The notes under the pieces were generated by a model that was given only the letters and a program-made list of their open reading frames with translations, made no database searches and was not told the DNA's origin. Both the position numbers and the translations under genes were made by a program. From Cysteiniphilum sp. JM-1 (GTDB lineage Bacteria; Pseudomonadota; Gammaproteobacteria; Francisellales; Francisellaceae): DNA of 64,000 bases. Each line of letters starts with the position of its first letter. The first letter of the stretch is position 1. This document shows, piece by piece, positions 37,449 through 47,076 of the stretch. The stretch covers positions 1 through 64,000 of the forward strand of contig NZ_VXKS01000009.1 of assembly GCF_008711525.1 (NCBI RefSeq). The letters are read 5' to 3'.

Positions 37449-38276
37449 TTAATTAACAACCTCAACTTCATGCGCATTTGTGTCATATTTACTGCCTTCA
37501 AGTAAGAGATGCATACGAATGCCTACCAAACTAATGGGATCATCATCGCGCGCATGTGGCATCGATGAATGCTCAATATGCGACATATCAATAATCGTTA
37601 ATGCGCCACTGCCTACAACCTCAATTACGCCATCATCAGCGAGAAATGCGCCAGTGTCTTCATCTATGCCAACACCAGTTACAAAGGGATTATAAGATAA
37701 TGCCGTTAATAAGCGTCCCAAACGATCTCGTTGTGAGAAATGCTGATCAACGAGTATTTTGTTAGTTAGCCCCAAGCCTGGTGCCATATTGACCATATTA
37801 TAGCGTGGCATAAAACCAGTCGCACCACCAACAATCATATGCTCAGAGATAAAAGCAGCCCCTGCCGAAGTACCTGCTACATGCACACCCTTGGCATTAC
37901 AACGACGAATCATACGTGCCACTTTAGTACCACCAAGCACGGTTGATAACAGTAGCTGATTACCACCGGTCATAAAGATCCCCGTTGCTTTTTCAAAGTG
38001 CTTAAGATAATCCTCATTATCGGTATCAGCACGCGCTTGAATCTCAAGGCTTACCGCATTTTTAACGCCCAGAGACTTAAAGACTTTGACATATTCGCTG
38101 CCCGTATCTGACAACTTAGATGCCGTTGGAATAATCACAATATAGGCATCCTTGTCACCAGCTAATTCGACAAACCGCTGTAAAACCTTAGGGGAAACGA
38201 GTTTATCTTCACGTCCACCAATTGGGATAATATATCCCCTTTTTATACCTGAAACTGTTGGTGCAGGCATGCTCAC
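37449..38276 (-). CDS. cphB: Cyanophycinase
   Basis: A 275-aa serine peptidase of family S51 that releases beta-Asp-Arg dipeptides from cyanophycin. The N-terminal GYIIPIGGREDK, the IFMTGGNQLLL segment and the nucleophile Ser137 in GTSAGAA match known cyanophycinases in sequence and length. AGGAG lies 6 nt before the ATG. It is 8 bp from iaaA and 13 bp from the Mur-like gene, all in one operon with cphA. No signal peptide, so it acts on intracellular granules. Confidence 0.94.
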   Translation of the reverse strand: MSMPAPTVSGIKRGYIIPIGGREDKLVSPKVLQRFVELAGDKDAYIVIIPTASKLSDTGSEYVKVFKSLGVKNAVSLEIQARADTDNEDYLKHFEKATGIFMTGGNQLLLSTVLGGTKVARMIRRCNAKGVHVAGTSAGAAFISEHMIVGGATGFMPRYNMVNMAPGLGLTNKILVDQHFSQRDRLGRLLTALSYNPFVTGVGIDEDTGAFLADDGVIEVVGSGALTIIDMSHIEHSSMPHARDDDPISLVGIRMHLLLEGSKYDTNAHEVEVVN

Positions 38277-38289
38277 TCCTATTTCTTTA

Positions 38290-39990
38290 TTATTTACAAT
38301 ATGTTTTCACTAAGGCACCAACATCAGCAATCCGATCATGACAACAAAGCACGCAAACATCGCCCTGCTGTAATTGCGGAAGCATTAACTCAGCACCAGA
38401 TAACTCATCTTCAACTAAACGTATTGTATCTTTTTCCTGACCAAAACGAACCAGTGATGCTGCAATTTGCATGGGAATTTCTCCCTCATTGGCACCACGC
38501 AAATATTTCTTAAGCTCTTTGATCACAACTTCATGCGGCTTATACTTAGCAATTACTTTTGAGCTATCATCAATCAAATTAATTCTGTCGCCTGTTGTGC
38601 CAAATAACAAACTAAGCTTACCGTCTTTTGTTTGATACGCTTTCGCCAAGGATAAAATCGCTTCAAATCCCGCTGGATTATGTGCAAAATCAATAATCAC
38701 TTTCGCGCCTGATGTGAGTGTGTAGATATTAGCGCGCCCTTGATTTTCTTTAGCTGTGTTTTGGTAAGCACATAGCGCGGTGGTTATCTTGTCAAAAGAA
38801 ATACCCAAAGCAAAAGCCAAGGCTATTGCGTGTAAAGCGTTTTCAATATTATGTTTTGCATGACCATTCATTGTCAGTGGCACATCATTAATATTAACTA
38901 ATGTTTTTTCTTTGCCCTGATGCCACCAGATAAAACAATCATCAGCAACATAACAAGCATGATCATTTATTGTTAATTGGTTTAACACCTGAGGTGATAT
39001 TTTTGTTTGGCTTATTAAAATTTTAGTATTAGTTAGTTGGCTAGCAAGCTCACGCAAAAGCGTATCATCCATGTTAATCACCGCAAAACTATTTTCTTTG
39101 GCTAACGCACGATAAACAATGCATTTGGCATCAAACAAATCATTTAAGGTCTCAACACCATCCTCACCCATATGATCATAAGAGACATTGGTCACTGTTG
39201 CTGCTGAAACTTGTGTCTCAATCAAACCACGCTTTAACAATCCACCGCGCGCTGACTCCAAAACAGCCACTTCAACCCCTGAATTAGTCAGCACAAATTG
39301 GTGTCCCGTGGGTCCTGAATAATCACCGCGATCAATAATCTCACCATTAATAGCAACCCAATCCGTTGAAGCGTAACCACTTATTTTACCCGCATGTTGA
39401 CAGATAAAATTCGTCAAGCGCACTGTTGTCGTTTTGCCATTGGTTCCAGTAACTATCACCTGTGGGATATCATAAATGTCCTGCCATGGTAGCGATAAAT
39501 AATCATCAGTTAATAATGATAACTTATAACGACCAACACCAGAGCCAACATAAGCGTGATCTTCTTCTCTAAAGATATTTAAACCATGTGACTTAGCATT
39601 AGCATACAATATACGATAGGCAAGATTTTGCTCTTCTTGAATGGCTTGAAGTAAGCTTGCCTTTTGCGATTCATCCAATGACAAAACATCATTATTTAAG
39701 AACTCATAACATGCCGCGTGCCATATGTAATCTATAACATCACAACTAGCAAGCAATATATCACACGGTGCGGTAAACGCTAAACGCAAACCCTCGCTAT
39801 ACGCCTTATGCGCTAGCTTATACTCAGAGAAACCAAGTAAAGGCAACAGTCGTTCACAATTTTCTTGCCATAACTTAATAAGCACCTCTTGATTGGTCTT
39901 AAGCGGAATATCAAGCACAACACCGGTTTCATTAAAAAACAAATTAGGTCCAACTAAACGCCTTGAATAGCCTTCAGGAATTTTATGCAT
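38290..39990 (-). CDS. Stand-alone Mur-ligase-like protein of the cyanophycin operon
   Basis: A 566-aa protein. Residues about 185-560 are a Mur ligase module: ATP-binding VTGTNGKTTTVRL, VAVLESARGGLLKRGL, NVSYDHMGEDGVETL, NGHAKHNIENALHAIA and IIDFAHNPAGFEAI, the same words as the C-terminal half of the neighbouring CphA. Residues 1-180 are a different domain (RRLVGPNLFFNETGVVLDIP at the start), not the ATP-grasp of CphA. It could modify or extend cyanophycin or a related peptide, or prime the polymer; the function is not established. AGTAGGTG precedes the ATG; it starts 12 bp after cphA. Confidence 0.85.
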   Translation of the reverse strand: MHKIPEGYSRRLVGPNLFFNETGVVLDIPLKTNQEVLIKLWQENCERLLPLLGFSEYKLAHKAYSEGLRLAFTAPCDILLASCDVIDYIWHAACYEFLNNDVLSLDESQKASLLQAIQEEQNLAYRILYANAKSHGLNIFREEDHAYVGSGVGRYKLSLLTDDYLSLPWQDIYDIPQVIVTGTNGKTTTVRLTNFICQHAGKISGYASTDWVAINGEIIDRGDYSGPTGHQFVLTNSGVEVAVLESARGGLLKRGLIETQVSAATVTNVSYDHMGEDGVETLNDLFDAKCIVYRALAKENSFAVINMDDTLLRELASQLTNTKILISQTKISPQVLNQLTINDHACYVADDCFIWWHQGKEKTLVNINDVPLTMNGHAKHNIENALHAIALAFALGISFDKITTALCAYQNTAKENQGRANIYTLTSGAKVIIDFAHNPAGFEAILSLAKAYQTKDGKLSLLFGTTGDRINLIDDSSKVIAKYKPHEVVIKELKKYLRGANEGEIPMQIAASLVRFGQEKDTIRLVEDELSGAELMLPQLQQGDVCVLCCHDRIADVGALVKTYCK

Positions 39991-40002
39991 CTTTACACCT
40001 AC

Positions 40003-42816
40003 TTAATCGGCATCTTCTTCAACAACAGCAACAAGGCGCACACCACGCTCATCGGCAATAATGCCACCTTGCATCATCTGTACAATCTCTTGTGCCAAAC
40101 CATGATTTTTGCTTAATTCAATGGTTGTATTAGTCTTTGTTGTGACGGTATTTTCCGAAGCCTCATCTTCTTTATTAAAATGAATAATTTGCTTCCAGGT
40201 GCGTTTGATGTTATCTGCAAATACCACCAAAAGATCACCGGCATTGGCATGTTGTAATGCATAATCAACTGCTTCTTGCTCGCTTTCAATAATCTGAATG
40301 TTATTCTCAGGAATTCCAGCTTCTAGCAATGCCTCTTTTAATTTATATGGAACCTCACCAGACTTGCGCCCTCTTAGACCATCATCTTGCTTACAGATAA
40401 ACTGATCAAAATAAGGAGCTGCCGCTTTGGCAATATTGGCAATATCCTGATCACGTCTATCCCCGGGAGCTGCAATCACGCAAGTCTTAATGCCCTTAGC
40501 ATCAATCTGCTCAACCAACTTACCCATTGCTAAAACAGCTGCTGGATTATGGCCATAGTCCATTAATACCTTAAATGGATGCTCATCAAACCAGTTCATG
40601 CGTCCTGGCGCTTGATAAAACGAGGTTGTAAAGGTTCTTAATCCATTTTTAATATCATCTAAGCTCATATTCATACTATAAGCAATCGCCACGGCAAACA
40701 TGGCATTTTGTACATTGTGAACAGCGCGCCCTTCCATGGTTGCAGGAATCAAATGCGTCCATAATACCGGCATGTGAATATGATTATCAAAGATGGTGAT
40801 CATGTCACCATTAACACCCTTCTCAATGACAACGGCCTTACCCCCTGCGCGAATATGCTCTTTGACCAAAGCATGCTCTGGATTCATCGTCACATACATA
40901 ATATGCTCAGCTTGTGTATAAGCGGATAGTCTTAAACAATGCGGATCATCGGCATTTAATACAGCGACATCACGTGCTGCATCAGTCACGATACGTTTCA
41001 CTTCCGCTAATTCTTCTAAGGTATTAATACCCTTAAGCCCCATGTGATCCTCAGCGATATTAATACAAGCACCGACATTACAATAATCATAGCCAAGACC
41101 ACTTCTAAGCAGACCACCACGCGCCGTTTCAAATACAGCTACATCAACATTAGGGTCACGCAACACCATTTGTGCGGACTTAGGTCCTGTCATGTCGCCT
41201 GCGACACTTAATTTACCATTGACATAAACGCCATCGGTTGTGGTAAAGCCCACACATTTACCAGCAATTTTCCACATATGGGCAACCATACGCGTTGTCG
41301 TTGTTTTGCCATTCGTGCCAGTAATGGCTGCAACTGGAATGCGTGCGCGCTCTGTATCAGGAAATAACATATCCATCACCGCACCTGCGACATCGCGTGG
41401 ATAGCCTTCACTTGGTGATACATGCATCCTAAAGCCAGGAGCTGCATTCACCTCACAAATCCCACCTCCCACTTCTTGATAAGACTGGGTGATATCTGGG
41501 GATAGGAAATCAACCCCACCAACATCTAAACCAATCGCGGTAACTGCGCGCTCTGCCATCTCACGATTATCCGGATGCACTACATCGGTTAAATCAATCG
41601 CCGTACCACCAGTTGAGAGATTCGCTGTTTTGCGTAAATAGAAAATTTCACCCATAGGCAAAACACTCTCTGAGGTTAGTCCGGCTTTTTCTAATAGCGT
41701 CAATGCTTGATGGTCAAGCTCAAGACGCGTTAATACCTTCTCATGCCCAACACCACGCCTTGGGTCTTCATTGACAATATCAATTAGTTCCGCAATCGTA
41801 TGCTCACCATCACCAACAACATGCCCAGGAACGCGTTTTGCCACCGCGACTAATTTACCATTAACAACCAACATGCGATGATCAAAACCTTCGACATACT
41901 GCTCTAAAATAACCCAGCGACCATGCTCTTTCGCCACTGCAAATGCTTGTTTTAAGGTTTCATCATCTTGAATATTAATGCTTATACCACGACCATGATT
42001 ACCATTTAACGGTTTAACGACTAGTGGATAACCTAAGTGACGGGCAACAGATAACGCATCACTTTCATAGCGCACACTGCGTTGCTTAGGCACAGGCAAG
42101 CCTAAGCCATTTAAAATCGTATTGGTTTGCTCTTTATCACAAGATATCTCAACGGCAATATGTTTGGTCTCTCCAGTAATCGTCGCTTGAATACGTTTTT
42201 GGTACTTGCCATGACCGAATTGCACTAAAGACTGGTCATTTAATCGAATATACGGGATATCGCGCTTTGTCGCGGCTTCCACTAATGATCCAGTACTTGG
42301 ACCAAACTCTTTACTTTGGGCAAACTTAATAAAGCGAATCTTCTCGTTTTCAAAATCAAAATCTTTAAGATCAACATTAAGCGCTTGCTGTAGCTCCTGA
42401 GGTAATAGCGAAATCAGTAAATCACGTGCTAAGAAGCTCGCCTGCAAACCAACATCTTTTTGCTTATACTCAAACACCATATTGTATTGTCTTGGCTCAC
42501 CAGTGCTGCGCGTTTTGCCAAAGCTTACATTGCTACCTGCAACATCCTGAAGCTCAATTGCTACATGCTCCCAAATATGCCCCATCCATGTACCTTCATC
42601 TTCACGCATGCGTCGTATAAAACCACCTGGCTCACGATATGAGCAACCATGCTCTTTCAGCCCCGGAAGCGCCTCAACCAAGGCATCAATAAAATCAGCA
42701 CCAAGCTTTGCCGATGGCCACCCTTCTAAAATACCCAAGTCAATAACATGTCTTATGACCGGAAAGCTGGCATAGATGTTTGGTCCAATATAGACATTCG
42801 TGGATAGTATTTGCAT
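40003..42816 (-). CDS. cphA: Cyanophycin synthetase
   Basis: A 937-aa enzyme that builds the storage polymer multi-L-arginyl-poly-L-aspartate without a ribosome. N-terminal domain about 1-160 (GPNIYASFPVIRHVIDLG). ATP-grasp domain about 200-480 adds Asp (YPLVVKPLNGNHGRGISINI, GGGICEVNAAPGFRMHVSPS). Mur-like domain about 490-870 adds Arg (ITGTNGKTTTTRM, MDYGHNPAAV). The last 55-60 residues extend beyond the usual 870-900. AGGGAG precedes the ATG. First gene of a synthesis-plus-degradation operon, indicating nitrogen and carbon storage. Confidence 0.96.
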   Translation of the reverse strand: MQILSTNVYIGPNIYASFPVIRHVIDLGILEGWPSAKLGADFIDALVEALPGLKEHGCSYREPGGFIRRMREDEGTWMGHIWEHVAIELQDVAGSNVSFGKTRSTGEPRQYNMVFEYKQKDVGLQASFLARDLLISLLPQELQQALNVDLKDFDFENEKIRFIKFAQSKEFGPSTGSLVEAATKRDIPYIRLNDQSLVQFGHGKYQKRIQATITGETKHIAVEISCDKEQTNTILNGLGLPVPKQRSVRYESDALSVARHLGYPLVVKPLNGNHGRGISINIQDDETLKQAFAVAKEHGRWVILEQYVEGFDHRMLVVNGKLVAVAKRVPGHVVGDGEHTIAELIDIVNEDPRRGVGHEKVLTRLELDHQALTLLEKAGLTSESVLPMGEIFYLRKTANLSTGGTAIDLTDVVHPDNREMAERAVTAIGLDVGGVDFLSPDITQSYQEVGGGICEVNAAPGFRMHVSPSEGYPRDVAGAVMDMLFPDTERARIPVAAITGTNGKTTTTRMVAHMWKIAGKCVGFTTTDGVYVNGKLSVAGDMTGPKSAQMVLRDPNVDVAVFETARGGLLRSGLGYDYCNVGACINIAEDHMGLKGINTLEELAEVKRIVTDAARDVAVLNADDPHCLRLSAYTQAEHIMYVTMNPEHALVKEHIRAGGKAVVIEKGVNGDMITIFDNHIHMPVLWTHLIPATMEGRAVHNVQNAMFAVAIAYSMNMSLDDIKNGLRTFTTSFYQAPGRMNWFDEHPFKVLMDYGHNPAAVLAMGKLVEQIDAKGIKTCVIAAPGDRRDQDIANIAKAAAPYFDQFICKQDDGLRGRKSGEVPYKLKEALLEAGIPENNIQIIESEQEAVDYALQHANAGDLLVVFADNIKRTWKQIIHFNKEDEASENTVTTKTNTTIELSKNHGLAQEIVQMMQGGIIADERGVRLVAVVEEDAD

Positions 42817-43091
42817 CGCATTCTCCCTGTTTGTAATTTTTCTCCAAAGACACTGGTTGTTAGGATAATCAAAGTTAAACCCTTTGTATAGCAGACATTG
42901 ACGCTTCCTGTATCAGAATTTTTGTATTTTGCAATTTTAATGATTAAGAAGACAACAGGCTGAAGATATTTCATGCAAAACAAGCTAATTGGTTTCCCAG
43001 TATTTTTCCCAGTGGATCAAAACCTCATGCCAACATACCATAAATAAACAGCAAAATGAGTTTGCTTTAATCACAAAATAAGGAGCTTTTT
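42817..43091. other. Divergent spacer cphA / LuxR regulator 1
   Basis: 275 bp without a gene. It must hold the cphA promoter (minus) and that of the first LuxR-type gene (plus). No strong -35/-10 pair, palindrome or repeat was recognised. Confidence 0.5.
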
Positions 43092-44009
43092 ATGAGTGTT
43101 GCTACAGTTCATGGGGTATCTAGCAATTCAGGCATAAGTATAGAAGATCATATTGAAGATTTTTGTTATAAACTAAATATCGTCGCTATTTGCTATAACG
43201 ATTTAGGGGAACCCATTAAGACCACAGCAAATTTTGATCTAATTAATTTGCCATTAAATGAATTTCACAGCTTAGTTTCATTTGAGAGTCTATCGCGCTT
43301 AGGCACCCAGTACATAACACATGAAGCAAATAACCAAGTGTTCACATTACGCTTGAATGTCATTTATCAATGTAAACATCATTATTGGATAGGTATTAAT
43401 ATTGCTGAGCTTATGAAGCTACCTAAATCTTATCAACAAATTTTAAAACATTTTGCCAAGCAAATCCCTATTGCCAATTACGTCAAAGATGCAAAAGGCA
43501 TTTATATGTACGGCAATGAGTATGTGTGCCATCTTGCAGATGTAAAAAGCATCAACAATAAAACCGATCATGACCTCATCTGGCATAATCATGCAAAGAG
43601 CCTTACCCAAAATGATTACAAGGTTATTGGCGATATTGCACCGAATTACTTTTTTGAAACCGTTACCATTGACAACAAACAAACAACGTTCTTATCAATC
43701 AAAACAAGTGATGGCTTAGATCTTTACGGCTCATCAATCAATCTTAGCTTTATTCATGCCAAACTTTTACAGCAAATGGAGCAAATTCCGATTGATGTCA
43801 ATGATACATCACTCTCGCCACAGGAGTTTGAATGCGCTTACTGGATGTCTCAAGGCAAAAGTGCTTGGGAGATCGCACAACTGACAAATCGTTCACAAAA
43901 AACAGTTGAATGGTATCTTGCAAAGCTTAGAAAAAAACTACACTGTAAAAAAGCATCAAGCCTTGCTTTTTTGCTTGGAAAATATCACACCAACTTTGTT
44001 AAACATTGA
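43092..44009 (+). CDS. PAS-LuxR-type transcriptional regulator 1
   Basis: A 305-aa regulator. The middle (about residues 115-225) looks like a PAS sensor domain (VKDAKGIYMYGNEYVCHLAD, then DHDLIW). The C-terminus is a LuxR/GerE helix-turn-helix (SPQEFECAYWMSQGKSAWEI, RSQKTVEWYLAKLRKKLHC). It is paralogous to the next two genes, sharing the ending AFLLGKYHxxF. AAGGAG precedes the ATG. Divergent from cphA. No autoinducer-binding domain, so it is not a classical quorum-sensing LuxR. Ligand and targets unknown. Confidence 0.88.
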   Translation: MSVATVHGVSSNSGISIEDHIEDFCYKLNIVAICYNDLGEPIKTTANFDLINLPLNEFHSLVSFESLSRLGTQYITHEANNQVFTLRLNVIYQCKHHYWIGINIAELMKLPKSYQQILKHFAKQIPIANYVKDAKGIYMYGNEYVCHLADVKSINNKTDHDLIWHNHAKSLTQNDYKVIGDIAPNYFFETVTIDNKQTTFLSIKTSDGLDLYGSSINLSFIHAKLLQQMEQIPIDVNDTSLSPQEFECAYWMSQGKSAWEIAQLTNRSQKTVEWYLAKLRKKLHCKKASSLAFLLGKYHTNFVKH

Positions 44010-44025
44010 TATCTTGTGTAACGCC

Positions 44026-44916
44026 ATGATCAATAAAACAACTACCACGCAGTGTTATATCGATTTTTGTCAAAATATGCAAATTCCGCTTATCGTCTGT
44101 CGACACGATTTTTCTGTGGCATATTATAACCTGTATATTCCGCATATTTTTGATGACTCCCTACAACGAGAATTAAACCTAAACGCCACGCATATCAAAT
44201 TACTCGCTAAAGGTGAGACTTTCTATAGTATGATTGCCAACAAAACGTATGATTTCAAATTGCGCTGGGATTTGCTTAGTAGTGATCACGAATATTATTG
44301 CTTTAGTATTCGTATCGTTACTAAATATCTGAAAAATACCCACATGAAACTTACCAGCTTATTTGAGACACTACCAATATCAACCTTTATGAAAACCGCG
44401 CAAGGTGTTTATGTTTACAGCAATACTTATCATAACCGACTCGCAGGGTTTGACTCTCTTATTGGGCGCTCACATTATGATGCTTTTGGTGATGAAGATG
44501 GCAATAAAATAGCACAAAATGATTTAAAACTTTTGCAAACCAAATCTAGTCTTTTTGTATATGAACACGTGCATAACGCACTTGTGCTCACCATGAAGTT
44601 TTATACCACCATCGATGGTCAAGATTATATTTATGGTGCTGCCCTTAATATGTCCAAAGCACATGAAGCACTACTGGCATCTGAGGTTGCTCAAGCAGAC
44701 GCCCCTGACATTGATATTAATTTAACGGAGTCTGAAATTCGTTGTGTTAACTTCATGGTTAAAGGTCATACTGCATCGACCATTGCCAATCAATTAAATA
44801 TATCCCATAAAACCGTCGAATTTCATTTAGATAATGCCAAGCGCAAACTAAATTGTTATAAGACCAGTAAGTTAGCATTTATGATTGGCAAATATCACGC
44901 CCACTTTATGAAGTAA
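44026..44916 (+). CDS. PAS-LuxR-type transcriptional regulator 2
   Basis: A 296-aa paralogue of its neighbours: PAS-like core STFMKTAQGVYVYSNTYHNR then GRSHYDAFGDEDG, and LuxR helix-turn-helix ESEIRCVNFMVKGHTASTIA, NISHKTVEFHLDNAKRKLNC. ATG at 44026 is the first codon that gives the N-terminus shared with regulator 3 (FCQNMQIPLIVCRHDFS versus FCDNMHIPLIISTPNLN). An open frame begins earlier inside regulator 1 but is not conserved. It starts 16 bp after regulator 1 without a clear ribosome site. Confidence 0.87.
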   Translation: MINKTTTTQCYIDFCQNMQIPLIVCRHDFSVAYYNLYIPHIFDDSLQRELNLNATHIKLLAKGETFYSMIANKTYDFKLRWDLLSSDHEYYCFSIRIVTKYLKNTHMKLTSLFETLPISTFMKTAQGVYVYSNTYHNRLAGFDSLIGRSHYDAFGDEDGNKIAQNDLKLLQTKSSLFVYEHVHNALVLTMKFYTTIDGQDYIYGAALNMSKAHEALLASEVAQADAPDIDINLTESEIRCVNFMVKGHTASTIANQLNISHKTVEFHLDNAKRKLNCYKTSKLAFMIGKYHAHFMK

Positions 44917-45028
44917 TAAAAGTGATAAAATTTTAGAATATTTACCGCGATTATAATTTTCACAATCATATGTTGACTGCTGTTGAACGCTTATTTTATC
45001 AAGCTTTTTAGGTGTTTTTATGAAAATT

Positions 45029-45056
45029 TTACAGCGTGTTTTTTTAGCGCTATAAT
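45029..45056 (+). promoter_or_regulatory. Sigma-70-type promoter of LuxR regulator 3
   Basis: -35 TTACAG (45029-45034), 16-bp spacer, -10 TATAAT (45051-45056, perfect), 31 nt before the ATG. It shows that the third regulator has its own promoter rather than relying on the first two. Confidence 0.65.
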
Positions 45057-45087
45057 CCGCCAAAAATATCACCTACATACTTAATTT

Positions 45088-46008
45088 ATGGACACCCGAC
45101 AGACTATTATTTCGTTCTGTGACAATATGCATATCCCACTCATTATTAGCACACCAAACTTAAATATTACATTTTATAATGACTACGCCAAGATGCTGTT
45201 AGATTTACCCATCAACTTACGTCATACTGCTGATAACATTGAAAAGCTACTAACACATTCCCACAATGAGCTTACAAGTTATGATAATACGACGGATGAA
45301 ACACTCACATTAAGATGGTATCAACATCATCAAGGTATCAGCGAACGTTATATTAGTATTAAAGTCGTAAAACGTGAAAAGCGTAATCATGGTGACAAAC
45401 AAACGATAAAACAACTGATTGCGCACCTACCAGCTTCAGTGCTTATTAAGGATCAATCTGGTAGCTATTTGTATGCTAATGAATACCATACACAAGCCGC
45501 CAGAGCAACAAGCATTGTTGGGCGTAAAGATGTCGATTTACCGTGGTGTGAATCAGCGCATAAGTTTCGTGAGCATGACGCATTTTGCTTTACTAAAAAT
45601 GAAAATGAGCCCTACTATTTTGTTGAGCAGCAAGCGTATCGTAACGATAATAACCAACTCATTCACAACACCATGCTTTGTGCAACGCATCATAAAAATA
45701 ATCAACTTTATGGGTTTTCGATGAATCTGCGCGATATTCACCAAAGTCTTTTTGTAAAATATGCACAAACCACAGGAGCCACTGACGCTAATATCGACTT
45801 ATCAACGCGTGAAATGGAATGTATTAATTGGCTTGTCGAGGGGAAATCCAGCAGTGAAATCGCCACTATCTTAGCGATATCACGCAAAACCGTTGAGTGG
45901 CATATTGCCAATATCAAACAAAAATTTGGCTGCTATAAATTAACAAAACTTGCCTTTTTAATCGGCAAGTTTCATGGGTATTTTATTGAGAGGGATGTTG
46001 CAAGCTGA
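45088..46008 (+). CDS. PAS-LuxR-type transcriptional regulator 3
   Basis: A 306-aa third paralogue. PAS-like part: LPASVLIKDQSGSYLYANEY followed by GRKDVDLPW. LuxR helix-turn-helix: TREMECINWLVEGKSSSEIA, ISRKTVEWHIANIKQKFGC. The ending KLAFLIGKFHGYF matches the other two. Own promoter upstream. It ends 7 bp from the convergent unknown gene at the edge of the accessory island, which it might control; inference. Confidence 0.88.
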   Translation: MDTRQTIISFCDNMHIPLIISTPNLNITFYNDYAKMLLDLPINLRHTADNIEKLLTHSHNELTSYDNTTDETLTLRWYQHHQGISERYISIKVVKREKRNHGDKQTIKQLIAHLPASVLIKDQSGSYLYANEYHTQAARATSIVGRKDVDLPWCESAHKFREHDAFCFTKNENEPYYFVEQQAYRNDNNQLIHNTMLCATHHKNNQLYGFSMNLRDIHQSLFVKYAQTTGATDANIDLSTREMECINWLVEGKSSSEIATILAISRKTVEWHIANIKQKFGCYKLTKLAFLIGKFHGYFIERDVAS

Positions 46009-46015
46009 AAAATTA

Positions 46016-46699
46016 TTATACGTCAGTTTCCAAGAATCTAGTTGTCCCCTGAACTCTAGCAACTGTTCCTCGAACTCCAGAAATATAATCTGTTATACAG
46101 TTTTCAATTCTCTGCATAAAGTAACGAGGGATCTCACGATCTCCAAATAATGGTTGATTCATACTTCTGGACACAGACTGATAACTTACATGCCCACCTT
46201 GATCAAGTCCCACGGAAAAGCCCGCAAATACATCATCATTTGGTCTCTCAATATATTTTTTAAACACTTCATGTGATGAGTAAGCTTTTGAATTTCCAGT
46301 GCGTGCATCATGTACTTCAGTTATTCTCGGCAAAAATTCAAGTCTTTTTTGAACTGCTTCCATATAAGTATCACACCTATTAAATCTTTTTATTAAACGT
46401 TCATCACTTGGTGGGTCATAAGGTGCTCTCAAACCCACTAAGCTATAGTACTTATTCATATGAGTATTTCCATCTAATGAATTTGTCATCTTCCAAACAT
46501 ACTGTTGATAGCCTGGAAAAAGATGTATATCCCCATTTCTCATATTAATTAAGCCGACAAGTGGAAACCCTTGAGCAAAATGTTTATCAATCATTCGCGT
46601 AGAATCTCTTGTTAGTTGAACGGTATTTGGTAAACGCACCCTCATATTTGCGCGATAAACTGGATGCCTTCTTGGATCATGACGATTAAATCCTAACAT
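46016..46699 (-). CDS. Protein of unknown function
   Basis: A 227-aa protein I do not recognise. ATG at 46699 has a perfect AAGGAG 6 nt upstream; 18 earlier in-frame codons lack one. No signal peptide or membrane helix; basic N-terminus (NRHDPRRHPVYRANMRVRLP). Near the C-terminus SVSRSMNQPLFGDREIPRYF resembles a stretch of the 289-aa protein encoded at 48030-48899 (NRNVGQPKSFSRNRDVPRVL). Convergent with LuxR regulator 3. Confidence 0.7.
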   Translation of the reverse strand: MLGFNRHDPRRHPVYRANMRVRLPNTVQLTRDSTRMIDKHFAQGFPLVGLINMRNGDIHLFPGYQQYVWKMTNSLDGNTHMNKYYSLVGLRAPYDPPSDERLIKRFNRCDTYMEAVQKRLEFLPRITEVHDARTGNSKAYSSHEVFKKYIERPNDDVFAGFSVGLDQGGHVSYQSVSRSMNQPLFGDREIPRYFMQRIENCITDYISGVRGTVARVQGTTRFLETDV

Positions 46700-47076
46700 A
46701 TTTACTCCTTGGTCTATTTTCTTATTTATTTTTTGATTTAGATTTACTTTCACTTATATTCGCAAGCGAATTAGCCCTAGCTAACTAGATTATGTCTGCT
46801 ATTTCTTTAATTCCTCTATCATTAGGCATGTAAACTATTTCCAATATACTTCTTCAGGGAGAATTCATATAATCTAAAGATTATGAACTCTGATCAAATA
46901 AAAACAGCTAGTAAAAATACCAATCAAATGAAGTGTGCTAATACATACCTGTAATCTAAAAATATTTAGGAAAATCACTAGTTATTATAAAACCAAAAAA
47001 GAAGTAAGATGTTGATTCTGACTGTTGTCATGCCACTATAAAACCAGCAGCTTATTTAAATTTTGAGAGGTTATCT
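46700..47076. other. Divergent AT-rich spacer of the island
   Basis: About 377 bp with no gene seen, between two divergent unknown genes. It carries one copy of the shared island motif (46905-46924). Otherwise only AT-rich sequence with possible -10-like words. Confidence 0.5.
46905..46924. promoter_or_regulatory. Shared island motif, site 1
   Basis: cagctagtaaaaataccaat, one mismatch from the 20-mer at 48962-48981 and related to 56027-56046. It lies in the divergent spacer, 205 nt from the minus-strand start at 46699 and 152 nt from the plus-strand start at 47077. Confidence 0.5.

Noticed and set aside
43906-44025. Upstream extension of LuxR regulator 2
   Set aside because: It overlaps the end of regulator 1, has no ribosome site and lacks similarity to the N-terminus of the paralogues.
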